From: Sipunculus nudus
Taxonomy: Eukaryota > Annelida > Sipuncula > Golfingiida > Sipunculidae
DNA length: 64,000 bases
Direction of reading: 5' to 3'
Assembly: GCA_026874595.1 (NCBI GenBank)
Contig: CM049313.1
Coordinates: 28,330,008 to 28,394,007, forward strand
Below are positions 11,612 to 23,354 of this stretch, piece after piece (positions within the stretch are counted from its first letter, which is position 1; every line of letters starts with the position of its first letter). The notes beneath the pieces are model-generated. The model ran no database searches. It saw only the letters and a program-made list of their open reading frames with translations, and had not been told where the DNA came from. The translations under genes were made by a program, and so were the position numbers.

Positions 11612-14600
11612 TCTGAGCTATAGTCGTGGTCCTTTGTCCGTCGGCTGTCCGTCTAGCCGTCCGTCTGTCCGTCCGTCCGTCCGTTAAACTGGCACGTTTT
11701 GACACCGTTGGACCTATCAATCTGAATTCGGCATACCTTTAGATGTCCCGAGTATCTCCTACCATACCGAAAATTGGGTCACAAGGACTTCGTTCGTTCG
11801 AATTATTAAGGAAAACCTCCGTTTTCCATTAAAAATCCATTGTTACACTTCAAGACTGCCTTATATCAAAACCACTGACCTGATATCGATCATTTTTAAA
11901 ATATTAATTCCTCTATATATTTCCAATGTACATACCAGAAATTATTTCTATATTAAAATTCTTGAAATAATGGGCCCGAACATAATGCACCTCGTAAAAA
12001 TTCAGGAAATATATATACTCCCTTAGCTTGAGAATTGCTGATGCTAGAAACTTTTTTTTCAGGTATATAACAATATTTAATCAAGATTCAATTGTATACC
12101 AAAAATATTATATCTGAATTTTTAAAATTTTTAATTCAAGTTTTTAGCATAAATATAAAATCAGTACCTTAAATTTTGCGAAGATTTGACCATGGCACAT
12201 TTTTTTTCCTGTAACTGTTGTGGATTTAATTTTCACAGCATGTTACCATAACCATTTCATCTGTTAACATCTGAAATTTGAAACCAGTTGATCAAAAACT
12301 GTAGATTTTAAACAAGTTTTCAAGCACCATGTAAAGTATTGTTTAGATCAATTATTAAAATATTAAGAAAAAACTTCAGCTTGCAATTAAAAACCCATTG
12401 TTACTCTTCAAGACTGCCTAATATCAAAACCATTTATCCGACTTTGACCATATATAATATACATGTTCTTCTATTCATACTCTATGCACATGCCAGAAAT
12501 GATGTCAGTATTGCGAAATTGTTTAAAGTTATGGGCCAAAAACATAATACACTTTGTAAAAAATCCAGAAATATATTTACTCCCTTAACATGAGAACTGC
12601 TGAAGCCAGAGATTTTTGTCATGGATATATAACATTATTTAATCAAAATTCAATTAAATTCCAAAAAATTAGTTCTGAATTTTTCAAATTTTGCAAGTTA
12701 TTAGCATAAATATAAAATCGGTACCTTAAATTTTGCCTAACTTTGACCGTGGCATGTTTGTTTTCTGTAAGCACTTTTGATATAATTTTCATATCATGCA
12801 AAACAAGGATTTCAGCTTGTTTGTTTTGAAAGTTGAAAGAAATTGGCCAAAAAACTGTAGCTTTTATTATAGTTTTTATGAGATCATGTCAGACCCTAGG
12901 CTCTACCCAGTCCCTCTTCAGTCACCTGTATGTCCTATAGTTGACCTCTGAGGCCAATTATGCACGCTTGAGGCGGGGCATATACTGGCCATAGCTTATG
13001 GCTGGCCTCAGTTGATTCAGGTGTCCAACCGAACTCATCTATTAGTTGTCTAGACCAACAGCATAACAATAAACAATAACTGTAGTCATGTGACTTGAAA
13101 TTTTTAGAGGTCAGAGGCCACGCTCGCACCGGACGTTTTCAGCGAGCGTGGTATCTTAGTTACGTGTAAGGTTTTTATTTGTAATTGTAATTTGTAATTT
13201 CACAGGTATATATATTGGTTCAGACTAGGTAAATGATAAGCTTTCTGGATTGTGTGTATCTAAGAGGGTAAGGCTTGACAATAAAAATTTCAATGTCAAT
13301 GTGACGTAAGTTTGTTAAAAATAAATGTTTATAGGTCTATAATAACAACTTTAAAAAAACCAATAGAAAAGGAATTTGTAGTTGATGAGTAACAGGGAAT
13401 TACCTTGCAATTACTAATGTTTTATGGATTTTGTATGGATGGATGAAAATGTATTCCAAATAACACCATTGAGTCACCTATGGTATTTTTCTTTTCAATT
13501 TTAATAATGAAAAAAAAATTAAATTATATTGTTCTATACTATTAGGGATTATATGAAGGAAATTAATGATAGACAAAGATGCAGTTGATAATATTAATCT
13601 AAATTTCCAGGTCTTTTCCAAGTGTTTCAGCTTGTTAATTTTTATTTATTTCAAAAATAAAAAAAAATTAAATATAACAACATTTAAAAATTTTTTTTAG
13701 ACAAGTCCTGAATAAACATGTCAATATGTTTCACTAATGACATTAAGACACGTGGCCATAACAGCTGTCACAAGACTATGTAAATAATCAAAATTTATAT
13801 TACTGGTTCCTATATTACAGTTATAAAATTAAACTTGCCCATCTCTAGTTTTCTCCTTGTATAATTTATAGGGTATTCTTATCCTTGGGTGATTTTTTAC
13901 ACATGTAATGGTTTTATAGCTGAGATTACTTCAATTTTTTTCTGATACAATTTTTTAAAATAAAAAATATGAATATGATAAAAAATCAAATCTTAGACAA
14001 GTTCTCATTATGATTTCTGTAATGTTAATAATTGTCATAAGACTCTTGCTTTGTCTAGTGTGTAGATTGATGTGAAGGTAGTCCAAAGTGAATATAATAG
14101 TTTTATTTTTTGAATATAAATAAAATTCATTAAACCAGGTACTTATGATCATTATTAAAATTTGTGATATTTGTTATTCTGAATTCTCAAGAACTTTTGT
14201 TTGGCTGAAACTGAATAAATACCAGACATGATGAAGTACTTTACAAATGTATTTAAATGCAAATATGAATATGTACTCCATAATTTTATGCATAAGGATT
14301 GGAATACAGGTAAAAATGAAAGAATTTGAATACAAATGCATTCATGAATATATTCTATAATTATATTTTAATAATCATTTATTTCGATAATATTATTAAA
14401 AAAATCTTTGAAAAAAAGATGATACTGTTACTAAAATTAATTTTAAATTATATTTGACACAATATTTGTTACTAAATTTAATAATTAGTTTAACTTTTCA
14501 AATAATTCTGCTGCAATGTAGGTAAAGTTTTATGGTCAGGTCAAAACCTGTGTGATAATAGCACACCATTTCCAACTATAAATAATATAAATGACATCAG

Positions 14601-14775
14601 TCCTCTTCCCTGTCTCAAAGGGTATTATCAAAATCTTACATAACTTGAGTTAAACACTGTCAACACATAATAGAGCTTATATTACCACACAAAACCAGCC
14701 TTTGCCTAACTCCTCTTCCAAATCATATTTTGTGATCATATATAACAGCTGAGCGCCGTGACCCATGGGTCCCTT
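11612..14775 (+). mobile_element. HINE copy H4, start truncated, with a 559-bp internal duplication
   Basis: Begins inside the family leader (CATCTGAGCTATAG then a GTCCGTCCG tract) and ends at 14775 with CAGCTGAGCG..GACCCATGGGTCCCTT. The body differs from H1-H3. Two long tandem units are aligned by TGTTACACTTCAAGACTGCC at 11841 and its counterpart at 12400, a 559-bp period. An AT-rich stretch (13150-14700) follows. The right flank resumes gypsy A coding sequence. Confidence 0.7.
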
Positions 14776-15800
14776 GTTCTCACTTGCAAACAAGGTCTTG
14801 TTAAAATGGGCGATGACATTCTCGTAACCGTCTTGGACTTGCGATTGTAGAGCACCAATACCTGTATTGCCCGCATTGTGTCGAGAATGAAATCATCGTG
14901 CTAGTGGGGTAAGTAAGTATAGGAGCTGATAATAAGGTATCCTTGAGTTTAGAGAATGCTTCTTGGCAGGCATCATTCCGGTTGAAATGTGTTTGCTGTT
15001 TTAAAACAGTATGCAGAGAACTTGCTATGCCAGCAAAGTTCTTGACAAATCTTCTTTAATAAGAACAGAGTCCTAAGAAGCTCTTTACCTCGGTGACGTT
15101 TCTGGGGATTGGCCAATCCCTCACTGATGCAATTTTCTCAGGATTGGTCGCGATTCCTTCTGCAGAAACAATATGTCCCAGATATTCCACCTTGTTCTTG
15201 AATAAGTGACACTTTTTCGGTTTCAGCTTAAGTCCAGCTTTGCCGATCCTACAGATGACCTCTTGAAGTCTCTCAAGGTGACCGTCGAAACCAGGACTAA
15301 AAACAATGACATCATCTATAAAGAGTAGACAAGTGTGCCATTGTACGCCTGCCAGGCCGCATTCCATCAGGCGTTCAAAGGTTGCTGGTTCATTGCACAG
15401 ACCGAATGGCATTGTTTTAAACTGATACAAGCCTGTGACTGTGGCAAAGGCTGTATTCTGGGCATCTGCAGGTTTCATGCCCACTTGTCAGTACCCACTG
15501 GCAAGATCGAGTGTTGAAAACCACTTGGCTTTACCCAAGGCATCTAGTGAGTCATCAATCCTGGGAAATGGATAACTGTCCTTGAGAGTGACATTATTCA
15601 ATTTCCTGTAGTCAACACAAAAACGTGTTGACCCATCTTTCTTTCTGACCAGCACAATAGGGCTATTCCAAGGACTATTTGAAGGCTTGATGACATTCTG
15701 CTTGAGCATCCGCTGAATTTCCTGTATACACTCCTCTTTCTTAGCTAATGGAGGTCGCCGTGGTGCCTGTTTGATAGGTTGGGCGTCACTAGTGTTGATG
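14776..15800 (-). pseudogene. Gypsy A reverse transcriptase, frameshifted
   Basis: Minus-strand frames show the RT hallmarks in order: NSPWNSPIVLVRKKDGSTRF, VDYRKLNNVT, FSTLDLASGY, then after a frameshift at about 15485 the FKTMPFGLCNEPATFERLM block. The catalytic box is LLFIDDVIVF (FIDD in the YxDD position), followed by KKCHLFKNKVEYLGHIVS. Between 14776 and 15056 only broken remnants of the RT/RNase H connection remain. It would copy element RNA into cDNA in a working element; this copy cannot. Confidence 0.88.
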
Positions 15801-15805
15801 CTGTG

Positions 15806-16804
15806 TTAGATTAAATCAGTTCTACCTAGATCACATTTGTCCTTAGCAAAAACATGTTGAACCTTGCAGAGCATCTGCTGAGCAGCTTGGCGTTGCTCTT
15901 CATCTAGCTCTGATGTACATTCGTCCAAGAGCGTTGTCAGGTGTTCAGGGACCTGCACGAAGGTGTCACTCTCAACAGGTGAGGCATTTTCAGTCTCAGG
16001 TTCAGTTGAAAAAGAAGTCATCTGGGCCACAGGATGTCCATGAGCAACCATGTCGTTTTTCTGAAGTTAAAAAGGTTGGTCGCTGAAATTAGCGAATCGC
16101 AATGGAATGTAGTCTTTGTTGGGGTTTACCACCATCCTGGCTAGGAGAATTCAATCATCGCCTTGGAATCTTTCATTAGGTTCAACGACAGCTGTTGAAG
16201 GCAGCAGCCATTGGTCTTTTTGGGTTTATGTATCCTGCCACAAAGAATTCACTAAAGGCTGGGATGGTCATATTCTAACATAGGGAAAAAGTGAACTCTT
16301 CTCTCTCTTGTTTACATGCAAAGCATGCAATTTCATTGCCCCAAACCGCATACAACCAGTTTGAAAATCAATGCTGAAACCATGCCGTTTTAGAAATTCG
16401 AAGCCTATTACTCCTTCCGCTTCAACTTCTGCAACTATCATTGGATGGGTAAACACATCCTGTGCAATTGCACAGAAAGGTCCACATGACCAAGAGACTC
16501 GACGATTCCACCATCACCATTCTTATTTGGAATTTAGTGTCGTTGAGAGGGGGACGTACTTCTTCTGGCATTTAAAGTATTGTGTAGGATTCACAATACT
16601 GATTGTAGACCCCGAATCCACTAGGCAATCAATCTGTAATCCGTAGATGTGAGTTGTCAAGTATAGTGACTCATTGGGTGCCTGGTGATTCATATAACAG
16701 CATGAAACTATTCCATCGAGAGAGAATGATAGATCCCCTTTTGTTTCAGAGAAGATGGGTCCATTTGCATTATCCGCTGAGACCTGACCCACAGCCTCAG
16801 CCAC
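15806..16804 (-). pseudogene. Gypsy A protease and PR-RT linker, broken
   Basis: The frame at 16523-16804 has DCLVDSGSTISIVNP, the retropepsin active-site D-S-G motif. A second frame at 16268-16456 has GVIGFEFLKRHGFSIDFQTG, the usual flap-distal IxGxxFL segment. An acidic linker at 15806-16051 leads into RT. The stops and frame changes between these pieces show a dead copy. The enzyme would process the Gag-Pol polyprotein. Confidence 0.75.
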
Positions 16805-19042
16805 TAGGAGTTTCCCTTATTATCTTGCTTGTTAACAAGAGTGCTCATATACGTCTCATCGTGATCATTGGTACTGCTGGATGGTAGTCGCCTATCATTT
16901 TCCCTTTGGCCGTCTGCCTCTCTTCTCCTTTCTCGCCTCTGTTTTGCTGGCTGTAACATTCTGAATACAGATGTCCAGTTCTTTGCAAAATGTACATCGT
17001 TTCGGAGATGTTCTGCGATTTGGTGAGTTTTGCTGCCCATTAGAAGATGCTTGGGATGTGGGTTTGGTGAGATGTTTGAGAATCTCATCTAATTTCTCAT
17101 ACATTACACGGAGATTTTTCTCTGAAGTCTCACAATTTCGCTGTAGGTTGACACTTGTCTCTACCTGGGGCATTTATGAGGGTTCCGTGGACTGGAATCG
17201 AACATGGGCTGATTGGACACTTCGTTTTCTTCCGATTCGAAAGGCCTCGAATTCATGTCCGAGCTGGACGGCTTCTTGGAGGTTTTTCGGGTGTCTTTAT
17301 TGGATGGCCCATTCAAGATCATAGCCGTTCAAGGCATCGACAAAGGAGTTTTTAGCCAGAGTATCTTTGAACTCAGCAGTTGCCTCCGGGAATGATTTTC
17401 TCATTTACTTCCTGATTTCCTGGGCAAGTGAGGACAGGCTTTCGCCTTTATTGCGTAGACTGGATCGCAGCTGAGCGCGGTAGACCTCTCGTTGATTAGA
17501 CGGCTCGAAACGTTCAGTGAGTGCCGAGACGAGAGAAGAATAGAGAATGCGCTGGCCTGGTTCTAAGTCGCATAGAAAGCTCTGAGCCTGACCTCGTAGG
17601 CTAGCTGCTAACTGCAGGGCTTTGGTTTGGTCTGACCATCCATTAAGTTGTGCAATAAGTTCAAATTGCACTAGATGATCTTGCCATGCAGAACATCCAA
17701 AATTAGCTGGCTTTGTAGCTGGTGCATGACTTCGTGTTTGATGAGAGAAGTCTGGCAGAGGAGAAGCCTCTTTCATAGAAGTTACCTGCAGATTAACTTG
17801 ATGTACTTTGTTTGTCATGGGTGGATCGCCGTTCTGTGAAGGAGCATCATAAATCTCCCTAGTAACTTGTTGACTCGCCTGGAAGGGATCATATTGTTGA
17901 GGAAGAGCAGCTCTGGTAATCTCATATGGGAACCGAATATGTTGTGCATCAGGAGCAGGCCGTCCGTACTGTCGGTGCTGGCTAGGTGTGGAACTGACGT
18001 ATTTTTGCTGACATGGCGCGTTTACATGGGCTGGTTTCGCACTATCCGCTGCAGGGTAGTTCCATGTCTGCCAATGACGTGGATCGGGTTGACTGACTTT
18101 AGGCGAGCCTTGGGAAGCACAAAATTTAGTCTCAGCTCCGTAAATTTCATTACCGGGGACTGGCCTACCATGCAGCGATTCACGTTGTCCAGGTGAAGAA
18201 TTTATGTTATGATGATAGCTGTCTTGACTAACTCCTAACCCGTTACATTTCACAATTCGGGCTTAAGTAAAACCTAGAGACGGAATGGGTGCATTTATTG
18301 CTTGAATGAAACTTGACCTTGCAGCTTGAGAAGGACCAGCAGTTGTAAAACACGGATGGATGTTTGTTGGAGCTGATACACCAGTCATTCTTCCAACGCC
18401 CACATGCGCTGGAGGTATCTCATCACACTGAGTTTTCTCCCGAAAATGCACTTCATTGTATCTGGTAGGTTTAGGCGGTGAAAATAATTTGACCTCTTCG
18501 GAAGTCGGTCTGGCATTGGAGTCGTTGCACCAAACCTTTTGAGTTTCGGCAATGGTCGCAATTTTCTAATCTGTGAAGATTATAACAATCTGTCAGTCAC
18601 GTTTGCTTGAAATTGACACAAAGGTGATGACGTAGATGGCAATGCAGTGGGCTTAGGTGGGGCCGATTCAGAAGGTATATTGCCTGATAATTTGATGCCA
18701 TTGAGCGTAAAATTGAATCTCTACCTGTTGTTTGTGCTGATTATAAATTTCTTGCATTTGGCGTGATTGCTGATCCATTGAAGCTCGAACATTTTAAAGT
18801 ACTCGCATCATACCGCCTCGGTCAAACGATGTCAGTGAGCGCGGTGGTTGGAGATAAAGATCAGCCCGCAGGGGACCACTCGAGGTAAAGATGGGAACAA
18901 TACCCTCTATATTTGAAGGTAGCTGATGGTAATCCCTGTTCAGTTGCTGCGTTTCGTGATGCTGTTGATTGCTGGCAGTGATGCCTTGATCACTGTCAGT
19001 GGTGAGCAGGGGCGTTAAACTAATTAAACCCGGTTCAGACAT
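16804..19042 (-). pseudogene. Gypsy A gag, with degraded zinc knuckle
   Basis: The 282-codon frame at 17405-18253 holds a retrotransposon-gag domain near its C-terminal end (AWQDHLVQFELIAQLNGWSD, then LAASLRGQAQSFL and LTERFEPSNQREVYRAQLRS). It is preceded by a long, low-complexity N-terminal region that extends in other frames to a likely start at 19042 (MSEPGLISLTPLL). Downstream, two overlapping frames near 16990-17060 together hold the remnants of a CX2C zinc knuckle (CTFCKEL), split by a frameshift. Gag would form the particle. The 5' leader runs from 19043 to 19353. Confidence 0.75.
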
Positions 19043-19340
19043 TCTTGCTGGGACACTTTAAATTACATCTTGTTGTGAACGTTCCCGGTATGTTTTCTGT
19101 AGTAATAATTTATTTGTTTAAAATAAGAGAATTTAATCTAGCAAAAATAATTATATCCAATGTTTTGTACATGCAGAAGTGACACCTGGTGTCACCTAAT
19201 CAAAGTACTGAACAGTCTGCTTAGTTTGCTTGAAAGGCGATTGAAATGTTTCAAGTAGTTAAATACTGCAATTTATTGGGATAAACATGCACTTAAAATA
19301 GTTAGAAAATGTTCTCTTCAAAAGCGTAATAGGATCAAAG

Positions 19341-19351
19341 CGCTGCCACCA
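19341..19351 (-). promoter_or_regulatory. Gypsy A primer-binding site, tRNA-Leu type
   Basis: Two bases inside the 5' LTR end, the minus strand reads TGGTGGCAGCG. This is complementary to CGCUGCCA-CCA, the 3' end that I recall for animal tRNA-Leu(AAG). The position next to an LTR ending ..ACA supports a minus-strand primer site. Confidence 0.6.
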
Positions 19352-19353
19352 TT

Positions 19354-20745
19354 TGTAACGTGACCATGACCTTACAGGTCAAAGGTCATGCCTAAGCGCA
19401 TGCAGAGATAATTAAAACAAGTGACCCATGGGTCATGATGCTCAGCCGACTGATATGTAGACAATAAGTCCTTCCAGTCTTGAAAAAACTGATGTAAAAC
19501 GCATCATGATCAATATCCATGCAAAAAAATCATGGTGATCAATGCATTAGTTGATCAGATACTTGAGCTTTTGTATTAAATTTATCATTATTCTGGGGGT
19601 ACTTCAGAGCCCCATAGCTTGAAGAATATGGGTAACAGAGATCTACTTCCAGGTTTCCAAGGAGACTCTTCATGGATCTCTCAGGATTTAAAAGTAAGAA
19701 GATTCAAGGTCCAGCCGTTACGATTTGTGCCCTGTTAACAGATGACCGCATCTTTTAAAGTCTCAAAAATAGAAAAAAATTGTAAAAATATCGAAAAAAA
19801 TACAGGTGGTACCACAAGTCTGCAGAAACTGATGAAACACTCGCATCTTTTAAGGTCTCAAAAATTGGGGAAAAATCGTTAAAAAAAAAATGCAGGTAGC
19901 GCCACCAGTCTGCAGAAACTGATGAAACACTCCATGATCAATATCCATGCAAAGAATCATGGTGCTCAATGCATTAGTTGTTCAGATACTTGAGCTTCCG
20001 TATCAAATTTTTCATTATTCTGGGGGGTTCTTCGGAGCCTCATAGCTTAAGAGAATATGGGTAACAGAGACCTAATTCCAGGTTTCCAAGGAGACTTTCT
20101 ATGGACCTCTCTGTATGTAAAGTGAGAAGATTACAGGTCCGGCAGTCATGATTTGTGCCCTGTCAACGGACAGACGGCCGGACGGACGACGGACAAAGAG
20201 TGATCGCTATAGTTCAGATGACTAACAGTAACCCGAGCTAAAAAATAAGACGTTCATAAATTTAAAAAACATTTATTTAATTAACAAAATACAATAACAG
20301 TTGCCAAAGATGTAATGAGAAATCCGTAGATTTAGCGGGTTATTCCCAGATAATTACACAGATCAAATGCCGAAAAGAGAAAATGAAACAATACATACAA
20401 TAGCTCTAGCCCCTGTAGTTATTTTTAAAAGAAAAGGCCCTCGCTGATCTCACCAAATGCTGTTAGTTCTACTTCGAGCTGGGCTGTCTAGACGAAATCA
20501 GCTGTTTGTTGTCTGGGCGACGCGCACCCGTTGAGCTCTGGCGACGATCTGACCTAGACATGGCCAGACGCCCCCCTTAAATAGTTTCCCTTCCGGAACC
20601 CCGTTTGACACGCGGAAGGCAGGAAGCCAAGCGGGAGCCCAGTTTACAAGCGGAAAGCCGTATGACAGACGGAAGACCGCTTTACAACCTGAAACATGTC
20701 ACACAGGTCCCTGCCAGCAATACTTGTTTTTCAACCCTCGTTACA
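19354..20745 (-). mobile_element. Gypsy A 5' LTR containing a HINE
   Basis: On the plus strand it begins TGTAACG (19354) and ends CGTTACA (20745), giving the TG..CA ends and short inverted repeat of an LTR. Once the nested HINE H5 (about 19415-20245) is removed the LTR is about 560 bp. The 20746 side is LINE-B sequence. Confidence 0.6.
19415..20245 (-). mobile_element. HINE copy H5 inside the gypsy A LTR
   Basis: Reverse orientation: AACAAGTGACCCATGGGTCA at the 19415 side (3' palindromic end) and CCCGAGCTAAAAAA at the 20245 side (5' end). Two units of the roughly 340-bp type (TCCATGATCAATATCCATGC, CATTATTCTGGGG, TTTCCAAGGAGAC, TTGTGCCCTG) and a shortened repeat between them fill the body. 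Flanking A/T bases fit T-T insertion. Confidence 0.75.
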
Positions 20746-22700
20746 TATCTAAGAAATAGCCATCTTTTAGCGATATTATTGCATTATAAATTTCAGTTAC
20801 AGAGTTCAGAAATATTAAAGCTATCGGATCTTTGGACAGAAGGAACATTTTTGGTTTGGGAGAGATGAAATGCTAGATTTTTGCACACCATACAAAGAAA
20901 TTCATTGAATTGGCCAGGTTAAAATCTGAATGCTCCGTTTGGTTTGTGTTTTTATTGGGTGAAATTTGTTTGAGTGCTGTCCACATTCCTTTTGAGTTAC
21001 CTTTATTTCTGTCTACGTTGGTTTTAAAGTAGGTTAATTTTTCCTTTTTAGCTCAGCTGACTTTCAGTCATGCTGAGTTATAGCGATGGGTCATTGTCCG
21101 TCGTTTTTCCGTCCGGCCGTGTGGCCGTCCGGCAAGGCACAAATCGTAAACGCTGGACTTAGAATCTTCTAACTGGATATGTAGGGAGGTCCATGAAAAA
21201 TCTCCTGGAAAGCCTGAAATTAGGTCTCTGTTACCCATATCCTCCGAGCTATGGGGCTCAGAAGTACCCCTCAGAATATTGTAAAATTTGATACAAAAGT
21301 ATATCTGTATAACTATGGCATTGATTGCCATGGTTCTTTCCATACTTATTGGTCAAATCGTGTTTCATCATTTCCTGAAGACTGGTGGTGCCAGCTGTAT
21401 TTTTTTAATTTTTACACATTTTGTTCTCTATTTTTGAGACCTTCAAAGATGAGGTCATCTGTAAACAGGTCACAAATCGTTATCATTGGACCTAGAAACT
21501 TCTTACTTTACATCCAGGGAGGTCCATGAAAAATCTCCATGGAAACCTGAAATTAGGTCTTTGTTACCCATTTCCTCCGAGCTATGCTCCAGGTGAATTG
21601 GGATACCGCTTACAAAATTGGGTATTCAGATGATAAAATTGCTTTGTTAATGTCTTCCTATATATAGTTTCAAATTTTTACACATTTTCATCTTAACAGG
21701 TGCTGAATCGTGAAAATGTTGCACCTAGTGACCCCTTCTCATCATCTACCTTCACATCTGTATTTAGGTCACCATGACCTCATTTAGATCAAATACAGGT
21801 TTCTGGTCAGTGCCCTTAGGACAACCAGTACCAAACACATAAATGCATTTAGTATCACACTACAACCAATACCAACGAGTCAATCAGCTGAGCGTCACGA
21901 CCAATGGGTCACTTAATTGTTTATTTTATTATTAACCAGGTTTCTTAAAGCTCTATACTTTTTGAACAACTGATGAGGTTTCTTTTTACATGCTTCTACA
22001 TGTATTTTATTGCGTAATCTTATCAGTTTCAAAACACCATCAGTAATCCATATTTTTTTCTTGTTCAAAATGTTATTAATTCGAATTGGAGCATGTTTTG
22101 GCAAATTCTGTTTTCCACCTATTCCATATCGCATAAAGGTTGTCCTTAGTTGACATATCAATACTATTTAAAATTTATGATTGAAGAAGAACCCGGCGAA
22201 AAGATACAAGTCTTTATTTTTTGTTATACCATTTCCTTGTTGTTTTACACGATTTATTTGGTGCTTTGAAGAATATTACTGTAAATGTCATATAATGATC
22301 ACTGATGGTCAGTGGAATGACACCAGATAAAAGTATGATTTTCAGGTATGCTGGTAAATTTTAAATCTATCACGCTAGCCGAGATTACGGAAACTCTGGT
22401 CGGTTTATTTATCAACTGCTGAAGCTGAAAAAGGTTCGACCATTGTTGTGTTAGTGCATTAGATTTGATTAGATCAGATGCATCCATGTTAAAATCTACT
22501 AAGTAATGACAGGAATATTATGTGATAGGGTGACACTGACATAGTTTGAGTAATTTTAAATAATTGGTGTTTGCCGATGGATGGCGATACATTGAAGAAA
22601 TTATCAAATTCCTAATTTTGTAGTCTGAAGGGGCGGAGGAAACTGGGACACCCGTATAACACCATTGACCTGATATTTGCATATAATGCCATCAGAAGGC
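20746..22700 (-). pseudogene. LINE-B ORF2 fragment (endonuclease end to RT start)
   Basis: In the 5' to 3' direction of the minus strand one sees an AP-endonuclease stretch (ISSMYRHPSAN, then VDFNMDAS in the GDFN position, LINKPTRVS, and STDHQ or SDHY in another frame). The EN-RT linker follows (WITDGVLKLIRLRNKIHVEA, KKPHQLFKKYRALRNLVNN). Beyond the HINE H6 it continues as RNKGNSKGMWTALKQISPNK and NSVTEIYNAIISLKDGYFL. It stops where the gypsy A LTR begins. Many stops; a non-LTR retrotransposon remnant of Jockey/CR1-like style. Confidence 0.7.
21045..21914 (+). mobile_element. HINE copy H6 inside LINE-B
   Basis: Starts CTTTTTAGCTCAGCTGACTT at about 21043, ends CAGCTGAGCGTCACGACCAATGGGTCAC in halves near 21887-21914 (the palindrome is decayed to GACCAATGGGTC). 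Contains one and a half units of the 340-bp type. LINE-B coding sequence lies on both sides within a base or two of continuity. Confidence 0.75.
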
Positions 22701-23237
22701 CGCTGAAGGAGCAGGCGATTTCATGTGATTTACTGATTAGAAGGTAAGGTCAAGTATGGCGATGACTGAATGACTGCAGTGGAATTTCGGGAAAGACGTC
22801 AATAATTCCGAAGTCATAGGAAAACACCGTCAGTTCAGCAAGGGGATGACTCGTGGCCCCCGATGTCAATGATACCTGGTGGTTTACCCACAGCTGTGTT
22901 TTTGTTTGAGGAGTTTTACAATCTGCTCCATTTTGCTGCAAATTATACAACTCATTCATCTGCTGAGAACTGTTAATTGAAAGCATATTGACTTGCGCAG
23001 TGTAGTGTTTAGCTATGGACTTATGTCATATTTTATGACCACATACCAGTCTGTAACAATCTGCAGGTCACATTCACTTCCTGATTAGGCCTATAATAAA
23101 GTGCTACACCCAGTATAATAACCCTCCGTTGTCATATAAAAATAACAGTTCATACTATTAGCCTGTATTATCTAAAGTATCTGTTATACATGCTTCATAA
23201 AGCAATATACCAGACATTTATTTCTTTGTTCGAACAG
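22701..23237. other. Unassigned, possibly LINE-B 5' sequence then intron
   Basis: A 79-codon minus-strand frame at 22750-22986 has no family motif that I recognise. It may be degraded 5' LINE-B sequence. From about 23000 to 23237 the DNA looks intronic and ends in the acceptor of the following exon. Confidence 0.35.
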
Positions 23238-23354
23238 AAAGATGATTGGAAACCAGAAGAGAATACCAAAGCCTGGCAAAAGTTCTGGGGAGCCAGGAGA
23301 GAGTAAATCACGTGATCTGGTTCTACCACCTGTAAAGGATACTGACCAAGACAG
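23238..23354 (+). CDS. Candidate host coding exon 1 (start methionine at 23242)
   Basis: A pyrimidine-rich acceptor (ATTTCTTTGTTCGAACAG) precedes the exon and CAG|GTATGG follows it as donor. Inside is an ATG in good context (AAAGATGA) and 37 open codons (MIGNQKRIPKPGKSSGEP..., later RDLVLPPVKDTDQD), leaving two bases for the next exon. The basic, proline-rich N-terminus has no signal peptide and I do not recognise the protein. A 5' untranslated exon should lie upstream. Unlike the surrounding ORFs it resembles no transposon. The exon at 38169 continues it in phase. Confidence 0.5.

Larger units (their letters stand above)
7845..20745 (-). mobile_element. Degraded Ty3/gypsy LTR retrotransposon A, interrupted by HINE copies
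   Basis: Read on the minus strand: 5' LTR (19354-20745), primer-binding site, gag, zinc knuckle, protease, RT, RNase H, integrase, then a tail near 7845. A 5.2-kb HINE block (9563-14775) sits inside RNase H and another HINE sits in the LTR. Frameshifts and stops occur in nearly every domain, so the copy is dead. No 3' LTR matching the 5' one was found on the low-coordinate side, so the 3' end is lost or unrecognisable. To its right it abuts LINE-B sequence, which suggests insertion into that LINE. Confidence 0.85.

Noticed and set aside
9563-14775. Autonomous Helentron with Rep/helicase
   Set aside because: No Rep HUH motif or helicase motifs in any frame of this block or of the other copies.
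22750-22986. 79-codon minus-strand ORF as an independent gene
   Set aside because: No motif, no splice support; position suggests decayed LINE-B leader sequence.
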